Source: Guptibacillus hwajinpoensis
GTDB lineage: Bacteria; Bacillota; Bacilli; Bacillales; Guptibacillaceae
DNA: 64,000 bases
Assembly: GCF_020171785.1 (NCBI RefSeq)
Contig: NZ_JAIVAE010000006.1
Coordinates: 248,001-312,000, forward strand
Reading direction: 5' to 3'
The position numbers and the translations under genes are program-made. The stretch's first letter is position 1, and each line of letters begins with the position of its first letter. Below the pieces are notes generated by a model. The model had not been told where the DNA came from and did no database searches. It saw only the letters and a list, made by a program, of their open reading frames with translations. Positions 32,954 through 41,726 of this stretch are shown here, piece by piece.

Positions 32954-33820
32954 TTATTGAAAGACGATTGTTTTGTTTCCGTGAACGATCACGCGCTTTT
33001 CAAGGTGCCATTTCACGGCCCGGTAGAGCACAATGCGTTCAATATCTTTCCCATGTCTTTTTAAATCAGTCACATTATAGCGGTGAGTGATCCGAGTAAT
33101 ATCCTGTTCAATGATTGGGCCCTCATCTAGCTGAGCATTCACATAATGCGCCGTCGCTCCAATCAGTTTAACTCCTCGATCAAACGCCTGTTGGTAAGGG
33201 TTACCCCCGATAAAGGCAGGGAGAAAAGAGTGATGAATATTAATGATTTCGTTGTGATAAAGGTGAATCAGCTCTTCAGGAATGATTTGCATATACCTGG
33301 CGAGAATAACCGTATCCACCTCGTGCTCCTTAAGGAGGCGAAGATGCTCGGAGGTTGCTTCTGGTTTAGACTCTTTTGTAACTGGAACGTGGTAAAAAGG
33401 AATGCCAGCGTTCTCCGTTAGCTCTTTAAAGTCGAGGTGATTACTAATAACCATCGCAATGTCTGCATGTAGCTCTCCCAATTGCCATCTCCATAGTAAC
33501 TCCTGTAAACAATGATCTTCTTTTGTCGCAAAGATAGCGAGGCGAGATTTTTTGGAAGAAACAGTGATGGACCATTCCATCTCAAAGGGTTTTGCGGTTT
33601 CTTCAAACGCTTCTGTTAACGCTGGTAGTTGATGATTCAGGTGAGGATGACTAAATTCAATCCGCATAAAAAAATGGCCCTGAACAGGATCCGTAGAGTG
33701 CTGATCAGAATGAATAATGTTAGCCCCGTTTGAAAATAAAAAAGTTGAAACTGCTGAAACGATTCCTTCTTTATCCGGACAGGAAATTAATAAAATCCCT
33801 TTTTCTAAGTTATCCTTCAT
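32954..33820 (-). CDS. purU: Formyltetrahydrofolate deformylase
   Basis: 288-residue enzyme that releases formate from 10-formyl-THF, adjusting one-carbon pools and supplying formate. The N-terminal ACT domain (~5-85: LLISCPDKEGIVSAVSTFLFSNGANI) is followed by the formyltransferase domain with NIHHSFLPAFIGGNPYQQAFDRGVKLIGATAHYVNAQLDEGPII. The catalytic-type His and Asp residues (HHSFLP, LDEGPI) are kept. ATG 33820 is 6 bases behind AGGAGG; a second ATG adjoins it. Confidence 0.95.
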   Translation of the reverse strand: MKDNLEKGILLISCPDKEGIVSAVSTFLFSNGANIIHSDQHSTDPVQGHFFMRIEFSHPHLNHQLPALTEAFEETAKPFEMEWSITVSSKKSRLAIFATKEDHCLQELLWRWQLGELHADIAMVISNHLDFKELTENAGIPFYHVPVTKESKPEATSEHLRLLKEHEVDTVILARYMQIIPEELIHLYHNEIINIHHSFLPAFIGGNPYQQAFDRGVKLIGATAHYVNAQLDEGPIIEQDITRITHRYNVTDLKRHGKDIERIVLYRAVKWHLEKRVIVHGNKTIVFQ

Positions 33821-34036
33821 CATTTGCCTCCTGTTATCTTGTAAATATTTAAAATAATACATTATTTCGATGTGAAGCGCAAAAGGATTTTTCGGCAAGA
33901 GAATCCAGTAAAGAAATAAGGACTTTTTACTTACGATTACTTATTTTTAATTAAATATAATTATTAATACTTAATTCCTATTGATTACATACTTATAAAA
34001 ACTTATAATGTAAGTGGTTGGAAATGAGGTGCAACG

Positions 34037-34798
34037 ATGTATCAAGAAGAAAGAATGCTGGCCATTCTAGATTATTTGAAACAATATGAACGAATTTCAG
34101 TAGAGCGCATTTGCGAACTATTTCACGTATCGAGGGATACAGCTAGACGCGACTTAGTGAAGCTTGAAGAAAAAGGAGCAGTCACGAGGACACGGGGCGG
34201 CGCTGTACTTCCTGAGTTACGTCATGAGATCCAGTCGTATCACGATCGCCTGAAAGTGGTTTCCGAAGAAAAACAGCGAATCGGTAAGATGGCTTCAAAC
34301 TATGTGAATCCGGGAGACGTTGTTATTCTTGATGCATCTACGACCGTTCAAGCATGTGCCGAATTTCTTGTGGAAAAACAAGCGACTGTTATCACAAACT
34401 CTATTCACCAGGCGGATATTTTATCAAATGGAGCGTACCTCGATATTCATCTTCTCGGGGGGAAACTAGAGAAGGATCACCGTTTTCTTTACGGATCTGC
34501 CGTCGTCGAAAAAGTCGGCTCTTATAATGCGGATATTGCGTTTATTGGTGTCATTGGCATATCAGATAAGGGACTAACGATTGCGCATGAAGAAGACGGC
34601 ATGGTGAAAAGCAAGATGATTGAACAATCTCAGTATGTGATTGCTCTTGCTGACAATTCAAAATTTTATCGTTCTGAATTTTTTACATTTGCACAACTTG
34701 AAGACATTGATTTGATTATTACGGACAAGCTTCCAGAGGAGAATATACAGGCAATGCTTCGCAATCATCAGGTTAAGCTAGTTGTTGCAGAAGAATAG
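34037..34798 (+). CDS. DeoR/GlpR family transcriptional regulator
   Basis: 253-residue regulator with an N-terminal DeoR helix-turn-helix (~5-57: RMLAILDYLKQYERISVERICELFHVSRDTARRDLVKLEEKGAVTRTRGGAV) and a C-terminal DeoR sensor domain (~75-235: GDVVILDASTTVQACAEFL, ADIAFIGVIGISDKGLTIAHEED). It binds a phosphorylated sugar in relatives. No adjacent sugar operon, so the target is elsewhere. Start ATG behind GAGGTG. Confidence 0.9.
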   Translation: MYQEERMLAILDYLKQYERISVERICELFHVSRDTARRDLVKLEEKGAVTRTRGGAVLPELRHEIQSYHDRLKVVSEEKQRIGKMASNYVNPGDVVILDASTTVQACAEFLVEKQATVITNSIHQADILSNGAYLDIHLLGGKLEKDHRFLYGSAVVEKVGSYNADIAFIGVIGISDKGLTIAHEEDGMVKSKMIEQSQYVIALADNSKFYRSEFFTFAQLEDIDLIITDKLPEENIQAMLRNHQVKLVVAEE

Positions 34799-34842
34799 TT
34801 TTTCTGTAACAACCCTTAAAATACAGTATATTAAGATGAAAG

Positions 34843-34888
34843 AAACGGACTGGCGTAACCAATTGGGCGTGACAGTCCGTTTTTTTGT
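34843..34888 (+). terminator. Terminator after DeoR gene
   Basis: AAACGGACTG and CAGTCCGTTTTTTT pair across a ~20-base loop region. Confidence 0.8.
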
Positions 34889-34961
34889 TTGCAAAAAGGG
34901 TAACAACTAATAGCAGCAAGCAAATTAATTGGTCCCCCAAATATTTTCTGATAAGATGAAC

Positions 34962-34980
34962 TGTAATAATTATTTTTACA
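34962..34980. promoter_or_regulatory. Shared motif site A (TGTAA-N9-TTACA)
   Basis: TGTAATAATTATTTTTACA, preceded by AAC, lies 19 bases upstream of the luciferase-like gene. It is one of four such sites in 2.6 kb. Confidence 0.65.
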
Positions 34981-34998
34981 TTAAAGGAGCGGCTAAAT

Positions 34999-36006
34999 AT
35001 GAAATTAAGCGTACTTGATCAGTCACCTGTTTCAAGAGGTAATACGCCAACTGAAGCACTTAGAGAAACAACGACACTCGCACAAGAAACAGAAAAGTTA
35101 GGCTATCACCGTTTTTGGGTATCGGAACATCACAGTACAAAAAGCCTTGCTGGATCTAGTCCGGAAGTCCTTATTTCTCACTTAGCAGCCAATACGGAGC
35201 GGATGAGAATCGGTTCTGGAGGTGTATTGTTACCGCATTATAGTCCATATAAGGTAGCAGAAAATTTCCGGATGCTTGAAACCTTAAATCCAAACCGCAT
35301 TGATATTGGGCTCGGACGTGCCCCGGGAGGTATGCCGAATGTTACAAAAGCCTTGGCTGGTGGAAACAGTATGGGGATGGACAACTATTTAGAGCAGGTT
35401 AATGAGTTAGCCGCCTATCTAAATGGGGAAGACCCACAGAGAATGAACGTACGGGCAACACCCCTTGGCAGTACGACCCCTGAAATGTGGTTATTAGGTT
35501 CAAGTGGGGCTAGTGGAATGATGGCTGCCCAGCGAGGACTAGCCTTTACCTTTGCGCATTTCATTAATGGGTATGGTGGGACGAACGTGGTTGACAAATA
35601 CCGTTCTCGTTTTGTACCATCTGAATTTAACGAGGAGCCTAAAACAAACGTTGCGATCTTCGTCATTTGTGGTGAAACAGAAGAAGAAGCAGAATATCTT
35701 GCTTCTAGTTTGGATTTATCGATTTTATTAATTGAACAAGGAAAATCAGGAGACGGATTTCCATCCCCTGATGAAGCACGAAGCTTCCCATATACGGTGT
35801 TTGATAAAGAGCGTATTCGGGAAAACAGAAAAAGAATGATCGTAGGTAATCCGACCCAGGTGAAACAGCAAATAGAGGAATTAGCCAAGCAATACCAGAC
35901 GGATGAAGTGATTATTAATACCATTACACATGATTTTCAAGCCCGACTGAAGTCGTATAAACTACTTGCAGAAGCATTTCAATTAACTGAAAGCGTCTCT
36001 TCTTGA
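34999..36006 (+). CDS. Luciferase-like (LLM class) flavin-dependent oxidoreductase
   Basis: 335-residue TIM-barrel protein of the MsnO8/YceB type: KLSVLDQSPVSRGNTPTEALRETTTLAQETEKLGYHRFWVSEHHSTKSLAGSSPEVLI and GVLLPHYSPYKVAENFRMLETLNPNRIDIGLGRAPGG. It should use reduced FMN. The start ATG follows AAAGGAG. A TGTAA-N9-TTACA motif sits just upstream, linking it to the Rrf2 cluster. Substrate unknown. Confidence 0.92.
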   Translation: MKLSVLDQSPVSRGNTPTEALRETTTLAQETEKLGYHRFWVSEHHSTKSLAGSSPEVLISHLAANTERMRIGSGGVLLPHYSPYKVAENFRMLETLNPNRIDIGLGRAPGGMPNVTKALAGGNSMGMDNYLEQVNELAAYLNGEDPQRMNVRATPLGSTTPEMWLLGSSGASGMMAAQRGLAFTFAHFINGYGGTNVVDKYRSRFVPSEFNEEPKTNVAIFVICGETEEEAEYLASSLDLSILLIEQGKSGDGFPSPDEARSFPYTVFDKERIRENRKRMIVGNPTQVKQQIEELAKQYQTDEVIINTITHDFQARLKSYKLLAEAFQLTESVSS

Positions 36007-36035
36007 CAAAATGAACTGTAATATTTAAAATTACA
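36003..36035 (+). promoter_or_regulatory. Promoter and shared motif site B before the IDEAL gene
   Basis: TTGACA (36003-36008) and TAAAAT (36026-36031) with a 17-base spacer form a good sigma-A promoter. The palindrome TGTAATATTTAAAATTACA (36017-36035) covers the -10, an ideal repressor site. Confidence 0.75.
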
Positions 36036-36091
36036 CTATACCTTGACTCAGTTGGAACACAAACTAGTCTTCCAAATAAGGAGGTAATAAA

Positions 36092-36442
36092 ATGATGAAT
36101 CAACTACATCAACAAACACAATACCAAAAAGGTGATTGGGTAAAAGGAAAGTCAGTCCATGATGAACTCATTCATGGCTACGTTGAATCTGTTAATAATT
36201 ATCTTGGAACGATTAAAGTATTTGTTCTAGAATGTGATAATCCAGAAACTGTTGGAAAAGTAATTGAAACTTTCCAGAATCGTATTTCTCAGCTGGAAGA
36301 ACCTGATTTAGAGCAGGATGAATCCTTCTTGTTAAATCTTATTGAAGTTTCCCTGATCACAAAAGACAAGGAATGGTTTATGGAACTTTCAGCACAACTA
36401 AAAGAACTTCGAAATGAGTCGGAGGAAGTAGTTGCCTGTTAA
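36092..36442 (+). CDS. IDEAL domain-containing protein
   Basis: 116-residue protein. The N-terminal part (KGDWVKGKSVHDELIHGYVESVNNYLGTIKVFVLECDN) looks like a small beta-barrel, and residues ~78-110 (FLLNLIEVSLITKDKEWFMELSAQLKELR) fit the IDEAL motif, a helical hairpin of unknown role in Firmicutes. ATG 36092 follows AAGGAGG. It is expressed from the motif-B promoter and probably co-transcribed with the Rrf2 gene 70 bases downstream. Confidence 0.72.
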   Translation: MMNQLHQQTQYQKGDWVKGKSVHDELIHGYVESVNNYLGTIKVFVLECDNPETVGKVIETFQNRISQLEEPDLEQDESFLLNLIEVSLITKDKEWFMELSAQLKELRNESEEVVAC

Positions 36443-36512
36443 AATTTTCTTGCCAGCAATAAATGAAATACGATAGGATGGAAGTGGAAGAAAGTGTTGG
36501 GAGGCGCTGCAA

Positions 36513-36929
36513 ATGAATAGTGATTTTACTCTCGCCGTACACAGTCTGGCTTTACTCGCAATTAAGCCAGGGCAGATGGCAACAAGTGATTATCTTGCCG
36601 GAAGTGCTTCGGTCCATCCCGTTCGTATGAGGAAAATTCTTAGTTTACTCAAGAAAAACGGATATATCGTTTCAAAAGAAGGTGCTGGTGGAGGTTTTAC
36701 GTTATCTTGCCGAGTGGAAGAAGTAACGCTTGATAAGATCTATAACCTCACTTCTATCGGTTCACTTCAACCAAGGTGCCCTGATTCGAATGAGTACTGT
36801 CTTGTTGGAGCGAACTTGTCAAATGTACTTGGCGATATTTTTACAGATGCTGAGAACCACTTAACAGCATTCTTGAAACAATATACGATTCGTGATATTA
36901 TCCAAAGCCTGAAGCAAAAACAATTATAA
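36513..36929 (+). CDS. Rrf2 family transcriptional regulator
   Basis: 138-residue Rrf2 protein: winged helix (~5-65: FTLAVHSLALLAIKPGQMATSDYLAGSASVHPVRMRKILSLLKKNGYIVSKEGAGGGFTLS) and dimer helix. Cysteines are Cys66, Cys89 and Cys96. The three-cysteine Fe-S motif of NsrR/IscR is not reproduced, so thiol-based sensing (as in HypR or CymR) is more likely than a cluster. It is the only DNA-binding protein in the cluster and the natural candidate to bind TGTAA-N9-TTACA. Start ATG behind GGGAGG. Confidence 0.9.
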   Translation: MNSDFTLAVHSLALLAIKPGQMATSDYLAGSASVHPVRMRKILSLLKKNGYIVSKEGAGGGFTLSCRVEEVTLDKIYNLTSIGSLQPRCPDSNEYCLVGANLSNVLGDIFTDAENHLTAFLKQYTIRDIIQSLKQKQL

Positions 36930-36956
36930 ACGATTGTTTTTGTTTTATAGTGTAAC

Positions 36957-36975
36957 TGTAACAAAAAATATTTCA
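36957..36975. promoter_or_regulatory. Shared motif site C
   Basis: TGTAACAAAAAATATTTCA, preceded by AAC, matches the left half fully and the right half at 4 of 5. It lies 25 bases before the cNMP-domain gene. Confidence 0.5.
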
Positions 36976-36999
36976 ATAACCTAATGGGGGTGAGCAGAC

Positions 37000-37497
37000 A
37001 TGAGTACAAGTCTGGTGGCAAAAAACGAAAGTAAGCTTAATATGAAAGATTGGAATCGATTAGAGAGATCGGGTCAATTAATGAAGCGCAACAAAAGTAG
37101 GTTTTTGATTAAGCCAGAGCATACAAATCGTGATGTCTACATTATTAGAAGTGGAAGCATTGCTATTTATCATGCTGACAATATGGAAGAGCCGCTTGCT
37201 GTTCTTGGGGCGAACGATGTTCTCGGAAACCGCTCGATTTTTGTACATCAAAATTTGTATGCCAAAACGGTTACTGATGTTGAGCTCATTCAATTAGATC
37301 AAACGTCTTACCGTGCACTATATTTAGCTTATCCTGAATTAGCGATCAAGTTAACAGCTGAATTATCAAAGCTAAAACTAACGCTGGATTTTCCAGAACG
37401 AAAAGCACCTTCGTTTATCCAACAAGTGAAGAGTGGGGTTCAAAACTGGGTAAATAAAAACAATGGCAAGAAGGGTAGATACTGCCACAACTGCTAG
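37000..37497 (+). CDS. Cyclic nucleotide-binding domain protein without HTH
   Basis: 165-residue protein. Residues ~30-125 form a cNMP-binding-type jelly roll (DVYIIRSGSIAIYHADNMEEPLAVLGANDVLGNRSIF...VELIQLDQTSYRALYLAYPELAIKL). The DNA-binding winged helix expected in a Crp/Fnr regulator is missing; the protein ends in a basic tail with a terminal CHNC. I checked the next frames and see no detached HTH, so this is not an obvious frameshift. Start ATG behind GGGGGTGAG. It may act as an accessory sensor of the Rrf2 cluster. Confidence 0.8.
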   Translation: MSTSLVAKNESKLNMKDWNRLERSGQLMKRNKSRFLIKPEHTNRDVYIIRSGSIAIYHADNMEEPLAVLGANDVLGNRSIFVHQNLYAKTVTDVELIQLDQTSYRALYLAYPELAIKLTAELSKLKLTLDFPERKAPSFIQQVKSGVQNWVNKNNGKKGRYCHNC

Positions 37498-37515
37498 CAA
37501 TTTCTGTTTTCTAAC

Positions 37516-37534
37516 TGTAAATAAATGTGTTACT
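37516..37534. promoter_or_regulatory. Shared motif site D
   Basis: TGTAAATAAATGTGTTACT, preceded by AAC, matches the right half at 4 of 5. It lies 66 bases before the nitroreductase gene, next to a possible -10 (TATAAC). Confidence 0.5.
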
Positions 37535-37599
37535 GTATAACTGGTGAAGATAGTAGACAAAGAGAAAATTATTGATAGGTTCAAAGGAGAGAAACAAAC

Positions 37600-38235
37600 A
37601 TGTCGGTAAGTGTACAGGAAAATCAAAGTGTTTTAGATGTAATGAAAGAGCGTCATTCTGTACGAAAGTTTGAAAAAGGTGTCAAGATTCCTGAAGATGT
37701 GATGAATGAAATGCTAAATGCTACGATTGAAGCACCGTCTTCTTGGAATCTACAACATTGGAAATTCCTTGTTATTGAAAGTGATGAGCAGAAAGAAAAG
37801 CTTCTACCAATTGCTTTTAATCAACAACAAATCGTTGATAGCTCAGCTACCATTGTGATTCTTGGTGACCTTGAAGCTAACTTGCATGCAGAAGAAATAT
37901 ATGGGCAGGCTGTTGAATTAGGTTATATGGACAACGCAGTGAAGGAAACGCTAGTTGGTCAAATAAACCGTGCATATGAGCGAGAAGGATTTGCATTAAG
38001 TGAAGCAATTAAAAATAGTTCACTAGCTGCTATGCAGTTGATGCTAGCGGCAAAAGCAAAAGACTATGACACAGTTGCAATGGGCGGATTTAATCCAGTT
38101 GCACTTGTTGAAGAATTTAACATCCCTGCACGGTATGTTCCGACGATGCTTATTTCTGTTGGGAAAGCCGCTGCTGAAGCGCATGGAACAGGACGTTTCC
38201 CAATTGAGCGCATGGTAGTGAAAGAAAGTTTCTAA
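37600..38235 (+). CDS. Nitroreductase family protein (YodC/MhqN-like)
   Basis: 211-residue FMN-dependent oxidoreductase: VLDVMKERHSVRKFEKGVKIPEDVMNEMLNATIEAPSSWNLQHWKFLVI and DTVAMGGFNPVALVEEFNIPARYVPTMLISVGKA. This group is induced by quinones and other electrophiles in B. subtilis. ATG 37600 follows AAAGGAGAG. The upstream TGTAA-N9-TTACT motif ties it to the Rrf2 cluster. Confidence 0.92.
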   Translation: MSVSVQENQSVLDVMKERHSVRKFEKGVKIPEDVMNEMLNATIEAPSSWNLQHWKFLVIESDEQKEKLLPIAFNQQQIVDSSATIVILGDLEANLHAEEIYGQAVELGYMDNAVKETLVGQINRAYEREGFALSEAIKNSSLAAMQLMLAAKAKDYDTVAMGGFNPVALVEEFNIPARYVPTMLISVGKAAAEAHGTGRFPIERMVVKESF

Positions 38236-38248
38236 TTGAAGATGAATG

Positions 38249-38281
38249 AAAAAGGAAGGGCAGCAGCCCTTCCTTTTTCTG
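38249..38281. terminator. Terminator after nitroreductase gene
   Basis: AAAAAGGAAGGG and CCCTTCCTTTTT form a 12-bp stem with T-run. Confidence 0.88.
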
Positions 38282-38385
38282 TTGGGGAAGAGTAGATTCA
38301 TGACGGTACATTTAAGAATGAATTTATCTTCATGATTTTATATGTAAAGGCGGTATACTAAGAAGAGAGCATAAGGGGGATGAGA

Positions 38386-40143
38386 ATGGCAAAGGTAGTC
38401 GATCAAGATAAAAAGATGAACTGGCGTGGACTTTCAAAGCTAATCCGAGATACAAACCCGTCGAAACCTCTTGTAGCAGCAGCCATTGCGATGAGTATGA
38501 TTGGAACGATCGCTGGATTAATTGTTCCATTTTTTACGAAAAATCTAGTGGATCAGCTTTCAGGAAGCACGCTTTCATCAGGGGTTATTACGTTATTAAT
38601 TGCTGCTTTTATCGTTCAAGCGATTTTTTCGGGTTTATCCATGTATTTGCTATTATATATCGGTGAAACAGTCGTGGCTCGTTTAAGGGAGCGGTTAATG
38701 AAGAAAGTGCTTTCTCTTCAAGTTGAGTACTTTGATCAAAACCGTGTGGGCGATACGACGAGTCGGATTGTAAACGATACAGGGGTTATCAAAGATCTTG
38801 TCTCAAATCATTTGATTAGTTTGTTAACGAGCACGCTCTCCATTGTCGGTTCGATAGGGATTTTACTTTATTTAGATTGGAAATTAACGGCGATCTTACT
38901 TGCTGTCGTTCCAATTATGATGATTGGCATTCGTTTTATCGGAAAGAGAATGTATAAAGTATCAAAAGGATTGCAGGAAGAAACGGCTAAATTCACGGCA
39001 ACGATTACTCAAGTGTTATCAGAAGTTCGACTCGTGAAATTTTCTATGGCAGAGAATGTGGAAGAAGAGAACGGAAAGAATGGCATAAAAAATGTTTTTG
39101 GTTATAGTATGAAAGAAGCAAAAATCTATGCGCTTCTCATGCCTCTCATGACACTACTGTTGATGGGGGTGCTCGTCATTATTGTTGGATATGGCGGCGT
39201 ACGTGTGTCGACAGGAGAATTAACGGCAGGAGAACTCGTTGCCTTTCTTTTATACCTGTTTCAAATCATTATTCCGTTTAGTTCGATGGCGCGTTTCCTA
39301 ACAGCCATTCAAAAAGCGATGGGCGCAACAGAACGTCTCCAATTCTTACTCGATCATGAGAGTGAAGAGCGACTAAATGGGGAAGAAGTCAAAAACCCGG
39401 CACAAGTCCTTTCATTTAACAATGTTGAATTTTCCTATGGGAAAGAAATGGTCTTGAAAAAAGCGTCTTTTGAAGTGCCACCAGGTAAGGTTACGGCTAT
39501 TGTTGGGCCTAGCGGTAGCGGAAAAACAACGACTTTTTCTTTAATTGAACGCTTTTATCGACCACAAGAAGGAGAAATTAAATTAGGAGATAATGAGATC
39601 AGTCGCTTTTCGCTTGTCTCTTGGCGGAAGCAAATCGGTTATGTGTCACAGGAGAGTCCACTCATAGCCGGAACGATTAAAGAAAATATTGTATATGGGT
39701 TGGAGAAAGAGGTTTCGGATCAGGATATTGAAGCCGCAGCCAGCCAGGCATATGCCCTTCCTTTCATACAGGATCTTCCGAATGGATTTGATACTGAAAT
39801 TGGCGAAAGGGGAATCAAGCTTTCAGGTGGTCAACGTCAGCGAATAGCCATTGCTCGAGCAATTGTACGAAATCCATCTATCCTTTTGTTAGACGAAGCG
39901 ACGTCTAGTCTTGATAGTACGTCAGAAGTTCAAGTGCAACGTGCCTTGAACAATTTAATGAAAGATCGAACGACAATTGTGATTGCTCATCGTCTATCAA
40001 CGGTTGTCCATGCAGATCAAATATTAGTAATGGAAAATGGAAGAGTATCCGCTCAAGGTACTCATGAAGAATTGTTTATGAACAGCGATCTCTATAAGGA
40101 ACTCGCTCAACAACAGTTTCAAATGGAAGAAAAAAGCTCATAA
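38386..40143 (+). CDS. bmrA: BmrA-like homodimeric multidrug ABC exporter
   Basis: 585-residue ABC half-transporter. Six membrane helices (~30-300) precede the nucleotide-binding domain with Walker A GPSGSGKTT, the Q-loop YVSQESPL, signature LSGGQRQRIAIARA, Walker B ILLLDEATSSLD and the switch His in IAHRLST. Long stretches (GYVSQESPL.AGTI.ENI.YGLE, LPN.FDTE.GERGI.LSGGQRQRIAIARA) agree with B. subtilis BmrA (YvcC), an exporter of drugs and dyes. ATG 38386 is preferred because an ATG at 38380 abuts the AAGGGGG ribosome site. Confidence 0.92.
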   Translation: MAKVVDQDKKMNWRGLSKLIRDTNPSKPLVAAAIAMSMIGTIAGLIVPFFTKNLVDQLSGSTLSSGVITLLIAAFIVQAIFSGLSMYLLLYIGETVVARLRERLMKKVLSLQVEYFDQNRVGDTTSRIVNDTGVIKDLVSNHLISLLTSTLSIVGSIGILLYLDWKLTAILLAVVPIMMIGIRFIGKRMYKVSKGLQEETAKFTATITQVLSEVRLVKFSMAENVEEENGKNGIKNVFGYSMKEAKIYALLMPLMTLLLMGVLVIIVGYGGVRVSTGELTAGELVAFLLYLFQIIIPFSSMARFLTAIQKAMGATERLQFLLDHESEERLNGEEVKNPAQVLSFNNVEFSYGKEMVLKKASFEVPPGKVTAIVGPSGSGKTTTFSLIERFYRPQEGEIKLGDNEISRFSLVSWRKQIGYVSQESPLIAGTIKENIVYGLEKEVSDQDIEAAASQAYALPFIQDLPNGFDTEIGERGIKLSGGQRQRIAIARAIVRNPSILLLDEATSSLDSTSEVQVQRALNNLMKDRTTIVIAHRLSTVVHADQILVMENGRVSAQGTHEELFMNSDLYKELAQQQFQMEEKSS

Positions 40144-40144
40144 G

Positions 40145-40178
40145 AAAAGGTGTCGGGGCATTTCCCCGACACCTTTTT
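40145..40178. terminator. Bidirectional terminator (bmrA / alanine symporter)
   Basis: AAAAGGTGTCGGGG pairs with CCCCGACACCTTTT and lies between convergent genes. Confidence 0.88.
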
Positions 40179-41529
40179 AATTTGAAACGCCTGTGGAATG
40201 CGCCTCACGTTTTTCTTCTTTTACTTTCTCAAGGAAACGTTTTGTCTCAGCAACCACAACTCCAGATAGGCCGAGTAGGCCGATTAAGTTTGGTAGTGCC
40301 ATTAAGCCATTGAAGATATCTGCAAGTAACCAAACAACGTTTAGTTTTAACGTTGTTCCTACAAAAACGGCTAATACGAAAACAAAGCGGTAATATTTGA
40401 TCGATGCGTCTCCAAACAGATAAGAGAAACACTTTTCTCCGTAATACGACCAGCCTAAAACAGTAGAATAAGCAAAAAGAATCAGACCAATCGTAACAAT
40501 GAGTGCACCAGGAACGCCAAGGAACTTTTCAAATGTTGCCGTTGTTAACGCAGCACCATTCAAGTCGCCTCCGTAAAGGTCTCCCATAACGAGCGCGATT
40601 CCAGTGATGGAACAGACAACAATCGTATCAATGAAAACCTGGGTCATTGATACAAGAGCCTGACGACCTGGATAATCGGTTTTCGCAGCTGCAGCAGCAA
40701 TTGGAGCGGAACCAAGCCCAGCTTCATTCGAGAATACCCCACGCGCTACACCGTACCGAATAACGGCACCAATCGCACCACCAGCAGCTGCTTCACCTGT
40801 AAAGGCATCCGAGAAAATAAGCGATACAGCAGCGGGCACAAGCTCAAGGTTCATGAAAATAACAACTAGTCCTCCGATAACATAAAATAAGGCCATAATA
40901 GGAACGAAGTAAGCTGTTACTTTACCAATGCTTTTTATTCCACCAAGGATAACCATACCAGTGAAAAACATTAAGACAAGACCCGTAATCCAAGGTGCAA
41001 TACCAAACGTAGCCACTGCATCAGCAACTGAATTGGATTGCACCATATTACCAATACCAAATGCAGCAAAAGCACCAAAAAATGCAAAGATCATACCAAG
41101 CCACTTCATATTAAGGCCTTTATCAAGGTAGTACATCGGACCCCCTGACATTTCACCTTTTGCGTTCACAGAGCGGTATTTAACTGCGAGAATGGCTTCT
41201 GCATATTTTGTGGCCATTCCGAAGAGCGCACTGATCCACATCCAAAGAACAGCACCAGGCCCCCCCACGAAAACCGCTGTGGCAACACCGGCGATGTTAC
41301 CTGTTCCGATTGTAGCAGCAAGGGCTGTCATTAACGCCTGGAAATGAGAAATATCCCCTTCAGATGTTTTATCTTGCTTCTTCGTGAAGGCTTGCTTCAA
41401 CGCATATGGAAGCATGGTGAATTGGAGAAAGCCAAGACGGATCGTGAGGTAAATCCCCGTTCCAACGAGCAGGATGAGCAAGGGCCACCCCCACACAAAT
41501 CCACTAATATTATTTAATGCTGCTTCCAA
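40177..41529 (-). CDS. Alanine/glycine:cation symporter (AGCS family)
   Basis: 450-residue membrane protein. The start TTG 41527-41529 gives the family opening LEAALNNISGFVWGWPLLILLVGTGIYLTIRLGF and has AAAGGAGGAG 8 bases upstream; the extra upstream frame is spurious. Family motifs include TALAATIGTGNIAGVATAVFVGGPGAVLWMW and GGPMYYLDKGL. It imports alanine or glycine with Na+ or H+. A paralog with the opposite orientation lies at 49400-50809. Confidence 0.93.
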   Translation of the reverse strand: MEAALNNISGFVWGWPLLILLVGTGIYLTIRLGFLQFTMLPYALKQAFTKKQDKTSEGDISHFQALMTALAATIGTGNIAGVATAVFVGGPGAVLWMWISALFGMATKYAEAILAVKYRSVNAKGEMSGGPMYYLDKGLNMKWLGMIFAFFGAFAAFGIGNMVQSNSVADAVATFGIAPWITGLVLMFFTGMVILGGIKSIGKVTAYFVPIMALFYVIGGLVVIFMNLELVPAAVSLIFSDAFTGEAAAGGAIGAVIRYGVARGVFSNEAGLGSAPIAAAAAKTDYPGRQALVSMTQVFIDTIVVCSITGIALVMGDLYGGDLNGAALTTATFEKFLGVPGALIVTIGLILFAYSTVLGWSYYGEKCFSYLFGDASIKYYRFVFVLAVFVGTTLKLNVVWLLADIFNGLMALPNLIGLLGLSGVVVAETKRFLEKVKEEKREAHSTGVSN

Positions 41530-41726
41530 TAAGAACTCCTCCTTTATGTATGTTAATACTAAATATTCTAACAAATTACCACAATAACCTTTATAATACA
41601 AAATAATTTTTTTCTGAAAATTGTCGAATGATAGAAAAGAGCGCTTTCTTGTTCGACGTAATGCATTTGAGTCGAAGAAAATAAATTTCTTTTGTATGGT
41701 AGAGAAAGTAGAGGAGGAGGTTGAAA

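Noticed and set aside
37000-37497. Frameshifted Crp/Fnr regulator
   Set aside because: No HTH-coding sequence is found in any frame in the 100 bases after the stop, so the missing domain is not simply displaced.
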